From assembly GCA_947475735.1 (NCBI GenBank), contig CANJLQ010000001.1, positions 124,001 through 188,000 on the forward strand: DNA of 64,000 nt. The letters are read 5' to 3'. A model generated the notes under the pieces. The model had not been told where the DNA came from, did no database searches, and worked only from the letters and a program-made list of their open reading frames with translations. Position 1 is the stretch's first letter. Every line of letters starts with the position of its first letter. Positions 27,789 to 36,394 of the stretch are shown piece after piece. The position numbers and the translations under genes are program-made. This DNA comes from Caulobacteraceae bacterium (GTDB lineage Bacteria; Pseudomonadota; Alphaproteobacteria; Caulobacterales; Caulobacteraceae).

Positions 27789-28457
27789 TCAGGCCAGCCC
27801 GGCCTTCTTCAGCGTCTTGTAGGCGCGAATCACACGCTGCAGCTTGGCCTCGGCACCGCGGTCGCCCTGGTTGAGGTCCGGGTGAAACCGCTTCAAAAGC
27901 TCATGATACCGCGCCTTGATGCCGGCCTTGTCGGTACGCGCGTCCAGATCGAGGTCGGCCAGGGCCTGGCGTTCGAGCTTGCCCAGACGCAGACCTTCTT
28001 CTTCCGCCGCCGCCTGTTCGCGCACGCGCCGACCGAACAGCCCAAAGCTGTCGTGCCAGCCGCCGGTGCCCGTGGTGTTCGCCGTTCCCATCTTGGAGGC
28101 GAAGGCGGCCGCTTCCCGCGACATCTTGCCCGCCTTCATTTCCCAGGTCGGACGGCCGCCGGTCATGGCTTCGCGCTCCTGCGCCGCGCGAATCTGGCCC
28201 TCGGACATGCCGGCGTAGAAGTTCCAGCCCTTGTTGTACTCGCCTGCGTGGGGCTGGCAGAACTCGTAGAACTCGTTCAGCCGCTCTCGCGATTTGGGGG
28301 CGCGCGCCGTGGCCGGGCGGGTGCAGTCGGGCCAGTGACAGGGTTTCTCGCCTGGCTTCAGGCGCAGGACATCGGCCTCCGCCGCCTCCTCTTCGGGGCG
28401 GGGCGGCTTGATCCGCATATCCTTGAAACGGGGTTTGTACTGGAACGAAGCAGCCAT
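27789..28457 (-). CDS. J-domain protein with atypical C-terminal J domain
   Basis: The 222-residue protein has an N-terminal part with CHWPDCTRPATARAPKS and CQPHAGEYNKGWNFYAGM, including paired Cys/His that might bind zinc, and a C-terminal J domain with the diagnostic HPD in ELLKRFHPDLNQGDRGAEAKLQRVIRAYKTL. It probably stimulates an Hsp70. In many alphaproteobacteria this J-protein sits beside bolA and cobS-cobT; here it diverges from bolA (46 nt between starts) while cobS is 5.5 kb away. The start ATG at 28457 is favoured because the 5' extension would overlap bolA. Confidence 0.85.
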   Translation of the reverse strand: MAASFQYKPRFKDMRIKPPRPEEEAAEADVLRLKPGEKPCHWPDCTRPATARAPKSRERLNEFYEFCQPHAGEYNKGWNFYAGMSEGQIRAAQEREAMTGGRPTWEMKAGKMSREAAAFASKMGTANTTGTGGWHDSFGLFGRRVREQAAAEEEGLRLGKLERQALADLDLDARTDKAGIKARYHELLKRFHPDLNQGDRGAEAKLQRVIRAYKTLKKAGLA

Positions 28458-28503
28458 TGATCCCAGTGTAGGGTGGAATTGGTCACCATCAAGGAACACC
28501 CGC

Positions 28504-28803
28504 ATGGCCGAAGGCCCGATTGCGTCGATTATCCGGGAAAAGCTCTCCAAGGCGCTCTCACCGACCCATCTGCAGATCGAGGACGACAGCGCGCGCCACG
28601 CCGGACATCACCATGAAGGCGGCATGGACGCCAAGCCCGGCGGGGAAAGCCACTTCAATCTGACCGTGGTGTCCGCGGCATTCGAGGGTCAAGCCAGGGT
28701 CACTCGCCAGCGCACGATCAACGCGCTGCTGGCCGATGAGCTGGCCGGGCCCGTCCACGCCCTGTCCATTCGCGCCATGACCCCGGCCGAAGCTCCGACC
28801 TAG
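28504..28803 (+). CDS. bolA: BolA-family protein
   Basis: The 99-residue protein shows the BolA fold: IREKLSKALSPTHLQIEDDSARHAGH, then ESHFNLTVVSAAFEGQARVTRQRTINALLADELAGPVHALSIRAM, including the conserved HF and R-x-x-x-N-x-L segments. BolA proteins bind monothiol glutaredoxins with Fe-S clusters and take part in iron-sulfur trafficking and morphology. A His-rich loop (HAGHHHEGGMD) is notable and contains likely metal ligands. It diverges from the J-protein gene. Confidence 0.93.
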   Translation: MAEGPIASIIREKLSKALSPTHLQIEDDSARHAGHHHEGGMDAKPGGESHFNLTVVSAAFEGQARVTRQRTINALLADELAGPVHALSIRAMTPAEAPT

Positions 28804-28885
28804 GAGAAAAATCAGCGTTCATTTCGTCTTAGAACGTTCTCTCTAACGTCGTGGTTGGGACTGTTCACGGGTGCCGGGGGGACGA

Positions 28886-30712
28886 ATGGTGGGCTCCGAC
28901 GAGATCGGCAAGGACCTCGGCGCGAGCCGGAGCGCCCAAGCGCAGGCGGGTGACGCCGCGCAGGCGCTGACCGCGATCCTTCAAACACAGTATCTCCGCT
29001 ATCTGATCATCGCCAGCTGGGCTTTGGGGCTGCTGGCCACGGTCGGTGCCATCGAAGCCGTCGTGTGGTTCTGCGGCACGGTCGCGGCCGGGGCCGTGCG
29101 CGGCTCATTCGAGCGGCGCATGGCCGGACGGGTCGCCGCCGGATGGGGACTGCTGTTTCCCGCCGTCGCGACGGTCACCACCGCGGCATGGGCCTCCGCG
29201 CCCCTGCTGGCCTGGTTCTCGGATCATCCGTTCGGCCACTCGCTGGCCGTGGCCCTGCTGATCGGCGGCTATGTGCTGGTCTTCTCCCAGCTGCGCAGTT
29301 CGCCCAAGCAGGCGATCGTGATCTCGTCTCCCTATACCGTGGCGGCGGTGGTGATCCTGATCAGCGCCTGGGGCACGCCGGAGTTTCTGCCCTTCCTCGC
29401 GATCATGCCGTTCACGGCCGCCGGCCTGTTTGTGCTCGTGACCATGACCATGCTGCGCGAAGAGCGCATCAGGGCGTTCCAGGAACATCAGGCCCACCTG
29501 ATCGAGGAACTCCAGGCCGCCCGCGACAAGGCCGACGCGGCCAACGAAGCAAAGTCGAGTTTCCTCGGCGTCATCTCGCACGAACTGCGGACGCCCATGA
29601 ACGGGGTACTCGGGGCCGCCCAGCTGTTGAGCGCCACTCGTCTGGAAGCGACACAGCGGGAGTATCTGTCGATCATCCGCAACTCGGGCGACAATTTGCT
29701 GAGCCTGCTGAACGACATCCTCGACATGACCAAGATCGAGGCGGGCAAGATGACCTTCGAAGTCATCGACATCAACGTCGAGGATCTGCACCGCCGCGTG
29801 ACCGGCCCGTTCGTCGCCCAGGCCGAGGCCAAGGGCCTGGAGTTCCGGTCGTCCTTCGAGGGCGAGACGCCCGCCGTGGTACGCGGGGACCCCTTGCGCG
29901 TGTGTCAGGTGGTCCAGAATCTGCTGTCCAACGCCGTCAAGTTCACCGAAGCCGGAACCGTCGACTATGTCGTGCGCAGCCGCCGTGTCGGCGACCGCCG
30001 TTGCGCCTTCGACTTTTCGATCACCGACAGCGGCACCGGCATCGCGCCCGAGGACCTGGAGCGGCTGTTCCAGCCCTTCACCCAGGCCGATGTCTCGTCG
30101 ACGCGACGGTTCGGCGGCACGGGCCTGGGCCTGACGATCGCGCGCCGCATGGCCAACATCATGGGCGGTGACATCACCGTCACCTCGACGCCCGGACAGG
30201 GGTCCACCTTCACTCTGTCGATCGAGGCCGAGGTTGTGGAATGGCGCGCAGCCGTCGCGGTTGAAGCGATCGACGCCGAGGTCGAAAGCGGCGCGGCGCT
30301 CTCCGTGCTGGTCGTCGAGGATCATCCCGTCAATCGCATGATCCTGGAAGCCTGGCTCAGCTCGGCCGGACATGAGACGACGGCGGCCGAGAACGGCCAG
30401 ATCGCGGTGGACCTCGCGGCGTCCCAGGCCTTTGACCTGATCATCATGAACGTGAACATGCCGGTGATGGACGGCTTGACCGCGACGCGCCTGATCCGCG
30501 CGTCCGGCGCGAACGCCGACACGCCCGTCGCCGTCCTGTCAGCCTCCGCAAGGCACGAGGATCACACGGCGGGGCTGGAGGCGGGGGCCGACGCCTATCT
30601 GAACAAGCCGATCGATTTCAACGCCCTCGCCCGCGTCATCCAAATGGTCGGTTCGGGGCGTGAAACGCTCCGGGCCCTTTCCGAGGACGGGGAGAGCCGG
30701 GCCGCCGCATGA
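28886..30712 (+). CDS. Hybrid histidine kinase with degenerate receiver domain
   Basis: The ~608-residue protein has an N-terminal membrane region of about five to six helices (residues ~35-190) with no recognised sensor fold, a HisKA domain with phospho-acceptor His232 (FLGVISHELRTPMNG), and a HATPase domain with N-box VVQNLLSNAVKFTE, G1 DSGTGIAPEDLE and G2 GGTGLGLTIARRMA. The C-terminal receiver keeps the acidic pair (VVEDHPVNR), the Ser switch (LSAS) and Lys (LNKP), but the phospho-acceptor position reads N522 (IIMNVNMPVMDG; codon AAC at 30449-30451) instead of Asp. The ATG at 28886 follows GGGGGGAC; a GTG at 28871 is an alternative. No cognate regulator is adjacent. Confidence 0.92.
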   Translation: MVGSDEIGKDLGASRSAQAQAGDAAQALTAILQTQYLRYLIIASWALGLLATVGAIEAVVWFCGTVAAGAVRGSFERRMAGRVAAGWGLLFPAVATVTTAAWASAPLLAWFSDHPFGHSLAVALLIGGYVLVFSQLRSSPKQAIVISSPYTVAAVVILISAWGTPEFLPFLAIMPFTAAGLFVLVTMTMLREERIRAFQEHQAHLIEELQAARDKADAANEAKSSFLGVISHELRTPMNGVLGAAQLLSATRLEATQREYLSIIRNSGDNLLSLLNDILDMTKIEAGKMTFEVIDINVEDLHRRVTGPFVAQAEAKGLEFRSSFEGETPAVVRGDPLRVCQVVQNLLSNAVKFTEAGTVDYVVRSRRVGDRRCAFDFSITDSGTGIAPEDLERLFQPFTQADVSSTRRFGGTGLGLTIARRMANIMGGDITVTSTPGQGSTFTLSIEAEVVEWRAAVAVEAIDAEVESGAALSVLVVEDHPVNRMILEAWLSSAGHETTAAENGQIAVDLAASQAFDLIIMNVNMPVMDGLTATRLIRASGANADTPVAVLSASARHEDHTAGLEAGADAYLNKPIDFNALARVIQMVGSGRETLRALSEDGESRAAA

Positions 30713-30807
30713 ACGGGAGATGAGCGGCGTCGTTCAGACGCGGCTCAAGGGCGGACATCTAGGGTGAGCTCAAGTCGGTAGTTTCCGACGCCCCAGGAGT
30801 ATACCCC

Positions 30808-31299
30808 GTGAAGAAGATCATCATCGCAAGCCTGGCCGCCCTGATCGCCGCCGGCTCCATGGCGACCGCGTCGGCCGCCGACGCCCAATCGCGCTACGAT
30901 CGTGGCGACCGTCAGGAACAACGTCAGGACCGCCGCGAGGACCGTCGTGACGACCGTCGGGACAACCGCGACGATCGTCGCGAATGGCGCCAGGACCGTC
31001 GCGACGACCGCCAGGACTATCGCCAGCAGGCCCGTGCCTATGAGCGGTGGCAGCGCGCGGAGCGTCGCTACAATGCCGGTCGCTATTACGCGCCCCGCGG
31101 CTATCAGGTCCGGACGTGGAGCTATGGTCAGCGCCTGCCCAGCCACTATGCGAACGGCTATGTCATCAACGACTACAACCGTTACGGCCTGCGCGCTCCG
31201 CCCCGTGGATACCACTACGTCCGCAGCGGCAATGACGTGGTCCTCGCCGCCGTCGCCGGTGGCCTGATCACCGCCGTCATCGCTGGGCTCTTCAACTAA
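30808..31299 (+). CDS. RcnB-like secreted protein, Arg/Asp-rich
   Basis: The 163-residue product has a Sec signal peptide (IIIASLAALIAAGSMATASA), a low-complexity stretch of alternating Arg and Asp/Glu/Gln from about residue 29 to 75, and a C-terminal part with GYQVRTWSYGQRLPSHY and PPRGYHYVRSGNDVVLAAVAGGLITAVI. The C-terminal layout matches the RcnB family (nickel/cobalt homeostasis protein of E. coli), common in several copies in Caulobacterales. Metal binding is not shown by the sequence. GTG at 30808 is the start. A strong terminator follows at 31361. Confidence 0.82.
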   Translation: MKKIIIASLAALIAAGSMATASAADAQSRYDRGDRQEQRQDRREDRRDDRRDNRDDRREWRQDRRDDRQDYRQQARAYERWQRAERRYNAGRYYAPRGYQVRTWSYGQRLPSHYANGYVINDYNRYGLRAPPRGYHYVRSGNDVVLAAVAGGLITAVIAGLFN

Positions 31300-31360
31300 G
31301 GGCCTACCGCCCGGCGCGCGGCGCCTCGCTGCTCGAGGCTGAACGCCGACGCTCAGACGA

Positions 31361-31390
31361 CGCCCCGGAGGGAGACCTCCGGGGCGTTTT
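31361..31390 (+). terminator. Intrinsic terminator after the RcnB-like gene
   Basis: CGCCCCGGAGG at 31361-31371 pairs perfectly with CCTCCGGGGCG at 31376-31386, closed by a GAGA tetraloop, and is followed by TTTT. It lies 62 nt past the stop codon and 36 nt before the ligase start. Confidence 0.9.
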
Positions 31391-31425
31391 CGCGTTTGGG
31401 GCTCGTCATGCCTAGATGAGGTCCG

Positions 31426-33114
31426 ATGCGCGCCTTCGCCGAACTGCTCGACCGCCTGTCGCTGACGGGATCGCGTAACGCCAAGCTGGTGCTGCTGCGT
31501 GACTATCTGCGCGCTACCCCCGACCCCGACCGCGGCTGGGCCCTCGCCGCCCTGACCGGAGACCTCCGCTTCGATGCCGCCAAGCCCGCCATGATCCGGC
31601 GGGCGGTCGAGGCGCGGGTCGATCCGGTGCTGTTCGGCTGGTCCTATGACTATGTTGGCGACTTGGCCGAGACCGTCGCCCTGATCTGGCCCGCCGACCC
31701 CGCCTATCGCCCCAACCGTGAGCCGGAGCTGGGAGAGGTGGTCGAGGCGCTCCGGACGGCCAAGCGCGGCGAGGTTCAAGGCCTGATCGAGGGGTGGCTG
31801 GACGCCCTTCAGCCCAAGGGGCGCTGGGCCCTGCTGAAACTGGTCACGGGGGCCCTTCGCGTCGGCCTGTCGGCGCGCCTGGCCAAGACGGCGACCGCCC
31901 TGATCCGCCCCGCCAGCGTGGCCGAGCCTCCTGATCCAGCGGGCCATGAAGGGGATCGCGCGCTGGCTCCTGTCGACGTCTCCGAGATCGAGGAGGTCTG
32001 GCACGCCGTCGACCCGCCCTATGCCGACCTGTTCGCCTGGCTGGAGGGGCGCGGCGAGAGACCCAGTCCCGACGCCCCCGGCCGGTTCCGCCCCGTCATG
32101 CTGGCCGTCGCCATCGACGAGGCCGTGGATTTCGCCAAGCTCGACCCCGCCGACTATGCGGCGGAGTGGAAGTGGGACGGTATCCGCGTTCAAGCCGTGA
32201 GGGAGGCCGGCGTCGTCCGCATGTATTCTCGCACCGGCGACGAGATCGCCGCGACCTTTCCCGATGTCATCGCCGCCCTGGCGTTCGAGGGCGCGATCGA
32301 CGGCGAGCTGGTCGTCCTGCGCGAGGGCCAGATCGCCCCGTTCGGAGACCTGCAGCAACGGCTGAACCGCAAGACCGTCGATGCCAAGGCCATGGCGGCC
32401 TACCCGGCGGCGATCGTCGCCTATGACGCCTTGGCGCTGGACGGCGAGGACCTGCGGGCGCTCCCGCTGAGAGACCGTCGCGCTCGACTGGAGGCGATGG
32501 TGGAGACGCACGGAAACGAGCGACTGCAGCTGTCGCCTCTCGTGGACTACGCCGACTGGGCTGCCCTGGGTCGCCTCCGCGCCGATCCGCCGGTCGGCGC
32601 GGCCGCGGAAGGGTTGATGCTGAAACGCTGGGACTCGGCCTACGTCGCTGGGCGTCCGAAGGGGCCCTGGTTCAAATGGAAGCGCGACCCGCACACGGTC
32701 GACTGCGTCATGATGTACGCCCAGCGCGGGCACGGAAAGCGATCCAGCTTCTATTCGGACTTCACCTTCGGCGTCTGGACCCCGGAGGGGCCGTTGACCC
32801 CCGTCGGCAAGGCCTACTTCGGCTTCACCGACGAGGAGTTGAAACAACTGGACAAGTTCGTGCGCGATCACACCATCGACCGCTTCGGGCCGGTTCGCTC
32901 GGTGCGCGCCGAGCGGGACTTCGGGCTGGTGTTGGAGATCGCCTTCGAGGGCCTGAACCGCTCGCCCCGGCACAAGTCGGGCGTCGCCATGCGGTTTCCG
33001 CGCATCAGCCGCATCCGCTGGGACAAGCCGGCGCGCGAAGCGGCGACCCTCGCAGAGGTCATGGACCTGCTGGACGCGATCGAGAGCGGCGGCGGGCGCA
33101 TCGCCAACGCCTGA
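31426..33114 (+). CDS. ATP-dependent DNA ligase (LigB-like, with N-terminal DNA-binding domain)
   Basis: The 562-residue enzyme has an N-terminal DNA_ligase_A_N-like helical domain (residues ~1-200), a nucleotidyltransferase core with the adenylated Lys249 in EWKWDGIR, further motifs in RMYSRTGDEIA, IDGELVVLR, AEGLMLKRWDSAYVAGRPKGPWFKWKRD, and a C-terminal OB domain. It seals nicks using ATP, in addition to the NAD-dependent LigA expected elsewhere. In many bacteria this ligase type is grouped with an Lhr-like helicase, an exonuclease and a phosphoesterase; none is next to it here. It is flanked by terminators, so it is probably expressed alone or with ohr. Confidence 0.92.
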   Translation: MRAFAELLDRLSLTGSRNAKLVLLRDYLRATPDPDRGWALAALTGDLRFDAAKPAMIRRAVEARVDPVLFGWSYDYVGDLAETVALIWPADPAYRPNREPELGEVVEALRTAKRGEVQGLIEGWLDALQPKGRWALLKLVTGALRVGLSARLAKTATALIRPASVAEPPDPAGHEGDRALAPVDVSEIEEVWHAVDPPYADLFAWLEGRGERPSPDAPGRFRPVMLAVAIDEAVDFAKLDPADYAAEWKWDGIRVQAVREAGVVRMYSRTGDEIAATFPDVIAALAFEGAIDGELVVLREGQIAPFGDLQQRLNRKTVDAKAMAAYPAAIVAYDALALDGEDLRALPLRDRRARLEAMVETHGNERLQLSPLVDYADWAALGRLRADPPVGAAAEGLMLKRWDSAYVAGRPKGPWFKWKRDPHTVDCVMMYAQRGHGKRSSFYSDFTFGVWTPEGPLTPVGKAYFGFTDEELKQLDKFVRDHTIDRFGPVRSVRAERDFGLVLEIAFEGLNRSPRHKSGVAMRFPRISRIRWDKPAREAATLAEVMDLLDAIESGGGRIANA

Positions 33115-33176
33115 TCCCCTTTGCGGGACGGGGGACGGCGCCTATCTGCTAGGCCCGAATCAATAGGAGCCAGCCC

Positions 33177-33605
33177 ATGGACGTTCTCTACAAGGCCCAC
33201 GCCGTCGCCTCCGGCGGAGGCCGCGCCGGTGGTCGGTCCGCGACCGACGACGGCAAGATCGACGTCGCCCTGTCGGTGCCCAAGGCCATGGGTGGCGACG
33301 ACGGCCCCGGCACCAACCCCGAACAGCTGTTCGCCACCGGTTATGCCGCCTGCTACCTCGGCGCGCTGCGCCTGGTCAGCCAGCAGGCGGGCACGCCGGT
33401 GGGTCCGGATACCAAGGTCCACTCCGGCATCGGCTTCGGCAAGAATGACCACGGCGAGGGCTACAACATCTCGGTCGACCTGAAAGTCACCGACCACGGC
33501 CTGGACCAGGCCACGATCGACGCCCTGATCGCCAAGGCCCACCAGGTCTGCCCCTACTCCAATGCGACGCGTGGCAACGTCGAGGTTGACCTTTCCGCTT
33601 CGTAG
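33177..33605 (+). CDS. ohr: Organic hydroperoxide resistance protein (Ohr/OsmC family)
   Basis: The 142-residue thiol peroxidase reduces organic hydroperoxides. Both catalytic cysteines are present: Cys59 in GYAACYLGAL and Cys125 in HQVCPYSNATRGN, with Arg16/20 and Glu49 (NPEQLFATGYAAC) available as partners. The N-terminus VLYKAHAVASGGGRAGGRSATDDGKIDV is typical of Ohr rather than OsmC. The ATG at 33177 follows an AGGAG ribosome-binding site. No OhrR repressor gene is adjacent, which is unusual since ohrR often flanks ohr. Confidence 0.94.
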   Translation: MDVLYKAHAVASGGGRAGGRSATDDGKIDVALSVPKAMGGDDGPGTNPEQLFATGYAACYLGALRLVSQQAGTPVGPDTKVHSGIGFGKNDHGEGYNISVDLKVTDHGLDQATIDALIAKAHQVCPYSNATRGNVEVDLSAS

Positions 33606-33646
33606 TACTGTCTAACGACTTCAAGAAACTCGAGTCAGTCTACATG

Positions 33647-33685
33647 GTCCCGGTCAGATGTATTTCTGGCCGGGACTATTTATTG
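33647..33685 (+). terminator. Intrinsic terminator after ohr
   Basis: GTCCCGGTCAGA at 33647-33658 pairs with TCTGGCCGGGAC at 33665-33676 (one G-T pair), around a TGTATT loop, followed by TATTTATTG. The stem is strong, and the downstream stretch is AT-rich. Confidence 0.82.
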
Positions 33686-33754
33686 CGCTCACACCGGAAC
33701 AAATAGTGATCGAAAGCGCTCCTCATGTTCGAAGCGCGGGGAGCGCTATCCGAT

Positions 33755-33949
33755 ATGGCCATCAGCAATAATAACACGACGAATATTTCGCCCATGCGGG
33801 AAGTCGTCTTGAAGGACCTTCCTCTTGTCGATCTGCAGACGCTCAGTGCGCGTCAACTGCGCCAGGATATCGACGAGCTGACCGGACTGTTGATGTCCTG
33901 GCTCCGCAATCCGTCGAAGGCCTCCAGCCAAGAGCCGGTGAGGGACTGA
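33755..33949 (+). CDS. Small hypothetical protein
   Basis: A 64-residue frame starting [18 protein letters not shown], with an alternative start at 33725 adding ten residues. A GGGGAG stretch sits upstream of the ATG at 33755. The C-terminal part ([31 protein letters not shown]) looks like one or two amphipathic helices. The 5' third is markedly lower in GC than its neighbours (AATAATAACACGACGAATA). No family recognised; it lies alone between the ohr terminator and cobS. Confidence is limited by its size. Confidence 0.45.
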   Translation: MAISNNNTTNISPMREVVLKDLPLVDLQTLSARQLRQDIDELTGLLMSWLRNPSKASSQEPVRD

Positions 33950-34019
33950 TCGCCCCAGGCGCGGCTTTGGGTCGGGTCAGCGCTGGACCCGGGTCGCGGG
34001 GTTTTCTAAGGGTTTCGAC

Positions 34020-35027
34020 ATGGCCCCCTCTCCGCTCGACGCGACCCCCGACCCCCTCCTGACGTTCGAACCCCACCGCAAGGCGTCGGTGCGCGAGGTC
34101 TTCGGCATCGACTCCGACATGATCGTCCCGGTGTTCGAACCGGGCGACAGTCATGTGCCGGAGGTCGACCCCGCGTACCGCTTTGACCCGCAGACGACCC
34201 TGGCCATCTGCGCCGGCTTCGCCCACGACCGGCGCGTGATGGTGCAGGGCTATCACGGTACCGGCAAGTCGACCCACATCGAGCAGGTGGCGGCCAAGCT
34301 GAACTGGCCCCTGGTCCGCGTGAACCTGGACAGCCACGTCAGCCGCATCGACCTGGTCGGCAAGGACGCCATCGTCCTGAAGGACGGCAAGCAGATCACC
34401 GAGTTCCGCGAGGGGATGCTGCCCTGGGCCATCCAGCGTCCCATCGCCCTGGTGTTCGACGAGTACGACGCCGGCCGGCCCGACGTGATGTTCGTGATCC
34501 AGCGCGTGCTGGAGGCGCAGGGTCGCCTGACCCTGCTGGACCAGAACCGCGTCATCCGCCCCAACAAGTGGTTCCGCCTGTTCGCGACGACCAACACCAT
34601 CGGTCTGGGCGACACCTCGGGCCTGTATCACGGCACCCAGCAGATCAATCAGGGCCAGATGGACCGCTGGTCGATCGTGACCACCCTGAACTACCTCGAC
34701 CACGACGTGGAGGCCGAGATCGTCGCCGCCAAGGTGCCCGACTGGGCCGACGCCGAGGGCCGCCGAAAGATCGCCGCCATGGTCCGCGTGGCGGACATGA
34801 CCCGAAACGCCTTCATGAACGGGGACATCTCGACCGTCATGAGCCCGCGCACCGTCATCACCTGGGCGCAGAACGCGACGATCTTCGGCGGCGACCTGGG
34901 GCTGAGCTTCCGCCTGACATTCCTCAACAAGTGCGACGAGCTGGAACGCCCGACGATCGCGGAGTTCTATCAGCGTGCGTTCGGCGAGGACCTCCCCGAG
35001 GCGGCGACGCGGGTCAAGGTCGGTTAG
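34020..35027 (+). CDS. cobS: CobS-type AAA+ ATPase (cobaltochelatase subunit-like)
   Basis: The 335-residue protein closely follows CobS, the AAA+ ATPase of the aerobic cobaltochelatase CobN-CobS-CobT that inserts cobalt into hydrogenobyrinic acid diamide. Evidence includes [11 protein letters not shown], Walker [22 protein letters not shown] (residues ~77-84), [17 protein letters not shown], Walker [24 protein letters not shown], and [25 protein letters not shown]. CobT, its obligate partner, normally follows directly but is absent; a disrupted unrelated gene follows instead. CobS could pair with a distant CobT or act as a general chaperone-like ATPase. Confidence 0.93.
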   Translation: MAPSPLDATPDPLLTFEPHRKASVREVFGIDSDMIVPVFEPGDSHVPEVDPAYRFDPQTTLAICAGFAHDRRVMVQGYHGTGKSTHIEQVAAKLNWPLVRVNLDSHVSRIDLVGKDAIVLKDGKQITEFREGMLPWAIQRPIALVFDEYDAGRPDVMFVIQRVLEAQGRLTLLDQNRVIRPNKWFRLFATTNTIGLGDTSGLYHGTQQINQGQMDRWSIVTTLNYLDHDVEAEIVAAKVPDWADAEGRRKIAAMVRVADMTRNAFMNGDISTVMSPRTVITWAQNATIFGGDLGLSFRLTFLNKCDELERPTIAEFYQRAFGEDLPEAATRVKVG

Positions 35028-35091
35028 AGCGTCGCAGCGGTCTCGAATCTGCGCTGCCGATCTGAGGTATCGCCGGTGAGGGGCCCGGACC

Positions 35092-35921
35092 ATGAGCAAA
35101 ACTGAAGCTGACGCCTCGCCCGAAGTGCCGGCTACGGCTCGGCGGAGCCGACTGGCGCGCATCGCCGCCCATCTGCGAGTTCAGAACTGGACGGCCATCG
35201 CGCTGGAGTTCCTGGTTGTTGTCGCCGGGGTCTTCATCGGTCTTCAGGCGACGAACTGGAACGACGACCTGACGGATCGTCGGCGCGAAGCCGTTGTGCT
35301 GGCCGAGATCGCCGCCGACCTGCGTCAGGACCGCGAAGAGCTGGCGTCCGGCCGCGCAATCGCGCTCAGGCGCATCGCCGCAGGCAATCAGATGCTGGAA
35401 CTGGCGACCGGTCGGCGCATGACCTCCATCAACATGTTCGCTGTCGACAACCGAAGTCTGTCGACGACGGAGGGGGTTGCCCTGCCCGAGACCCCACCCC
35501 TGTCGGAACAAGCCCGCGCCGCGCTCTGGTCGACCTTCGTGACCGGATACTATCCGACACCGTCGACCACGGCTTTCGACTCCTGCTTAGCGCCGGGGAG
35601 CTCAGGATCATTCGTGACGCCGACCTGATCCGGGAGATTCAAGCCTATCGACTGGTGCTTTCCGGATTGAGCGCGACCCAGGAGAATGCCCTGCGTCCCA
35701 TGATCATCGGCGTGCGTGAAATCGGCGAGGCTCAGGGCCTTTCAGCCTTCGGGCAGGTAGACGAGACGACTTTGATCCGCCAGGTCGCCTCGTCGCCTCA
35801 GCTTGCAGCCACCATCGAGTCCCAGGTGGGCTGGTTCGTGATCCACATCGCGCAGATCGATTCGACCGATCAGCGGGCAGAAGCGCTCCTCAATCGCCTT
35901 GACGAGATAAGCGCCCGGTAA
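35092..35921 (+). pseudogene. Frameshifted DUF6090-like membrane protein gene
   Basis: The first frame (35092-35628) encodes a cytoplasmic N-terminus, one membrane helix (WTAIALEFLVVVAGVFIGLQATNW) and a helical region, then runs into unrelated residues after TTAFDS. The second frame, readable from 35583 to 35921, continues naturally as LLSAGELRIIRDADLIREIQAYRLVLSG and on to DEISAR. Adding one base near 35580-35583 would join them into a protein of about 276 residues, matching the single-helix, coiled-coil DUF6090-type layout. A real single-base deletion or a sequencing error are both possible. It occupies the position where cobT would normally lie. Confidence 0.7.
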
Positions 35922-35947
35922 GACGATCAGGAAGAAGGAGCGGACGC

Positions 35948-36310
35948 TCACCCGTCCCGCTGGATCCGCTTGTCCGGGATCAACCCGCCCGTGATCCAGC
36001 TGCACAGCCCCGTCACGATCGCCGCGCCCACCCCCGCCCACAGCCCGTCCAGGACGAAACCGCCCAGGAACATCGCCACCAGCCCGATCGTCGCCGCGTT
36101 CACCACCAGCAGGAACAGACCCAGGGTGATGACCGTCAGCGGAAAGGTCACGAAAACCAGGATCGGCCGCACCACGGCGTTGACCAGCCCAAGAAGGACC
36201 GCCGCGGCGATCAGCGATCCGGTCGAAAGGAAGGCCACGCCCGGCACGAGATAGGCCGCCAGCCACAGGCCCAGGGCCGTCACCACGGCCTGTAGGATGA
36301 ACCGGATCAT
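35948..36310 (-). CDS. Phage-holin-superfamily-IV-like 4-TM membrane protein
   Basis: The 120-residue protein consists of four hydrophobic helices: LQAVVTALGLWLAAYLVPGV, LIAAAVLLGLVNAVVRPILVF, FPLTVITLGLFLLVVNAATIGLVAMFL and LWAGVGAAIVTGLCSWITGGLI. This layout and the motif NAVVRPILVFVTFPLTVITLGLFLLVVNA define the widespread PF04020-type membrane family annotated as phage holin family or YvlD-like. Despite the name there is no phage context. The ATG at 36310 gives normal length. Function unknown. Confidence 0.85.
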   Translation of the reverse strand: MIRFILQAVVTALGLWLAAYLVPGVAFLSTGSLIAAAVLLGLVNAVVRPILVFVTFPLTVITLGLFLLVVNAATIGLVAMFLGGFVLDGLWAGVGAAIVTGLCSWITGGLIPDKRIQRDG

Positions 36311-36394
36311 TTCGACGTCTCGCTCCGCTTTTCGCCACCTTCGGCGCGCCTGATATCGCCACGCCGCGACCCGCCCGCAACCATGTTCGTCAGC

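Noticed and set aside
28831..28840. AGAACGTTCT palindrome before the hybrid kinase as an SOS box
   Set aside because: Alphaproteobacterial LexA boxes are GTTC-N7-GTTC; the nearest GTTC copies here are 15 nt apart, so the match fails.
35948..36310. Prophage holin
   Set aside because: The name comes from a broad membrane family; no phage structural, lysis or integrase genes are nearby.
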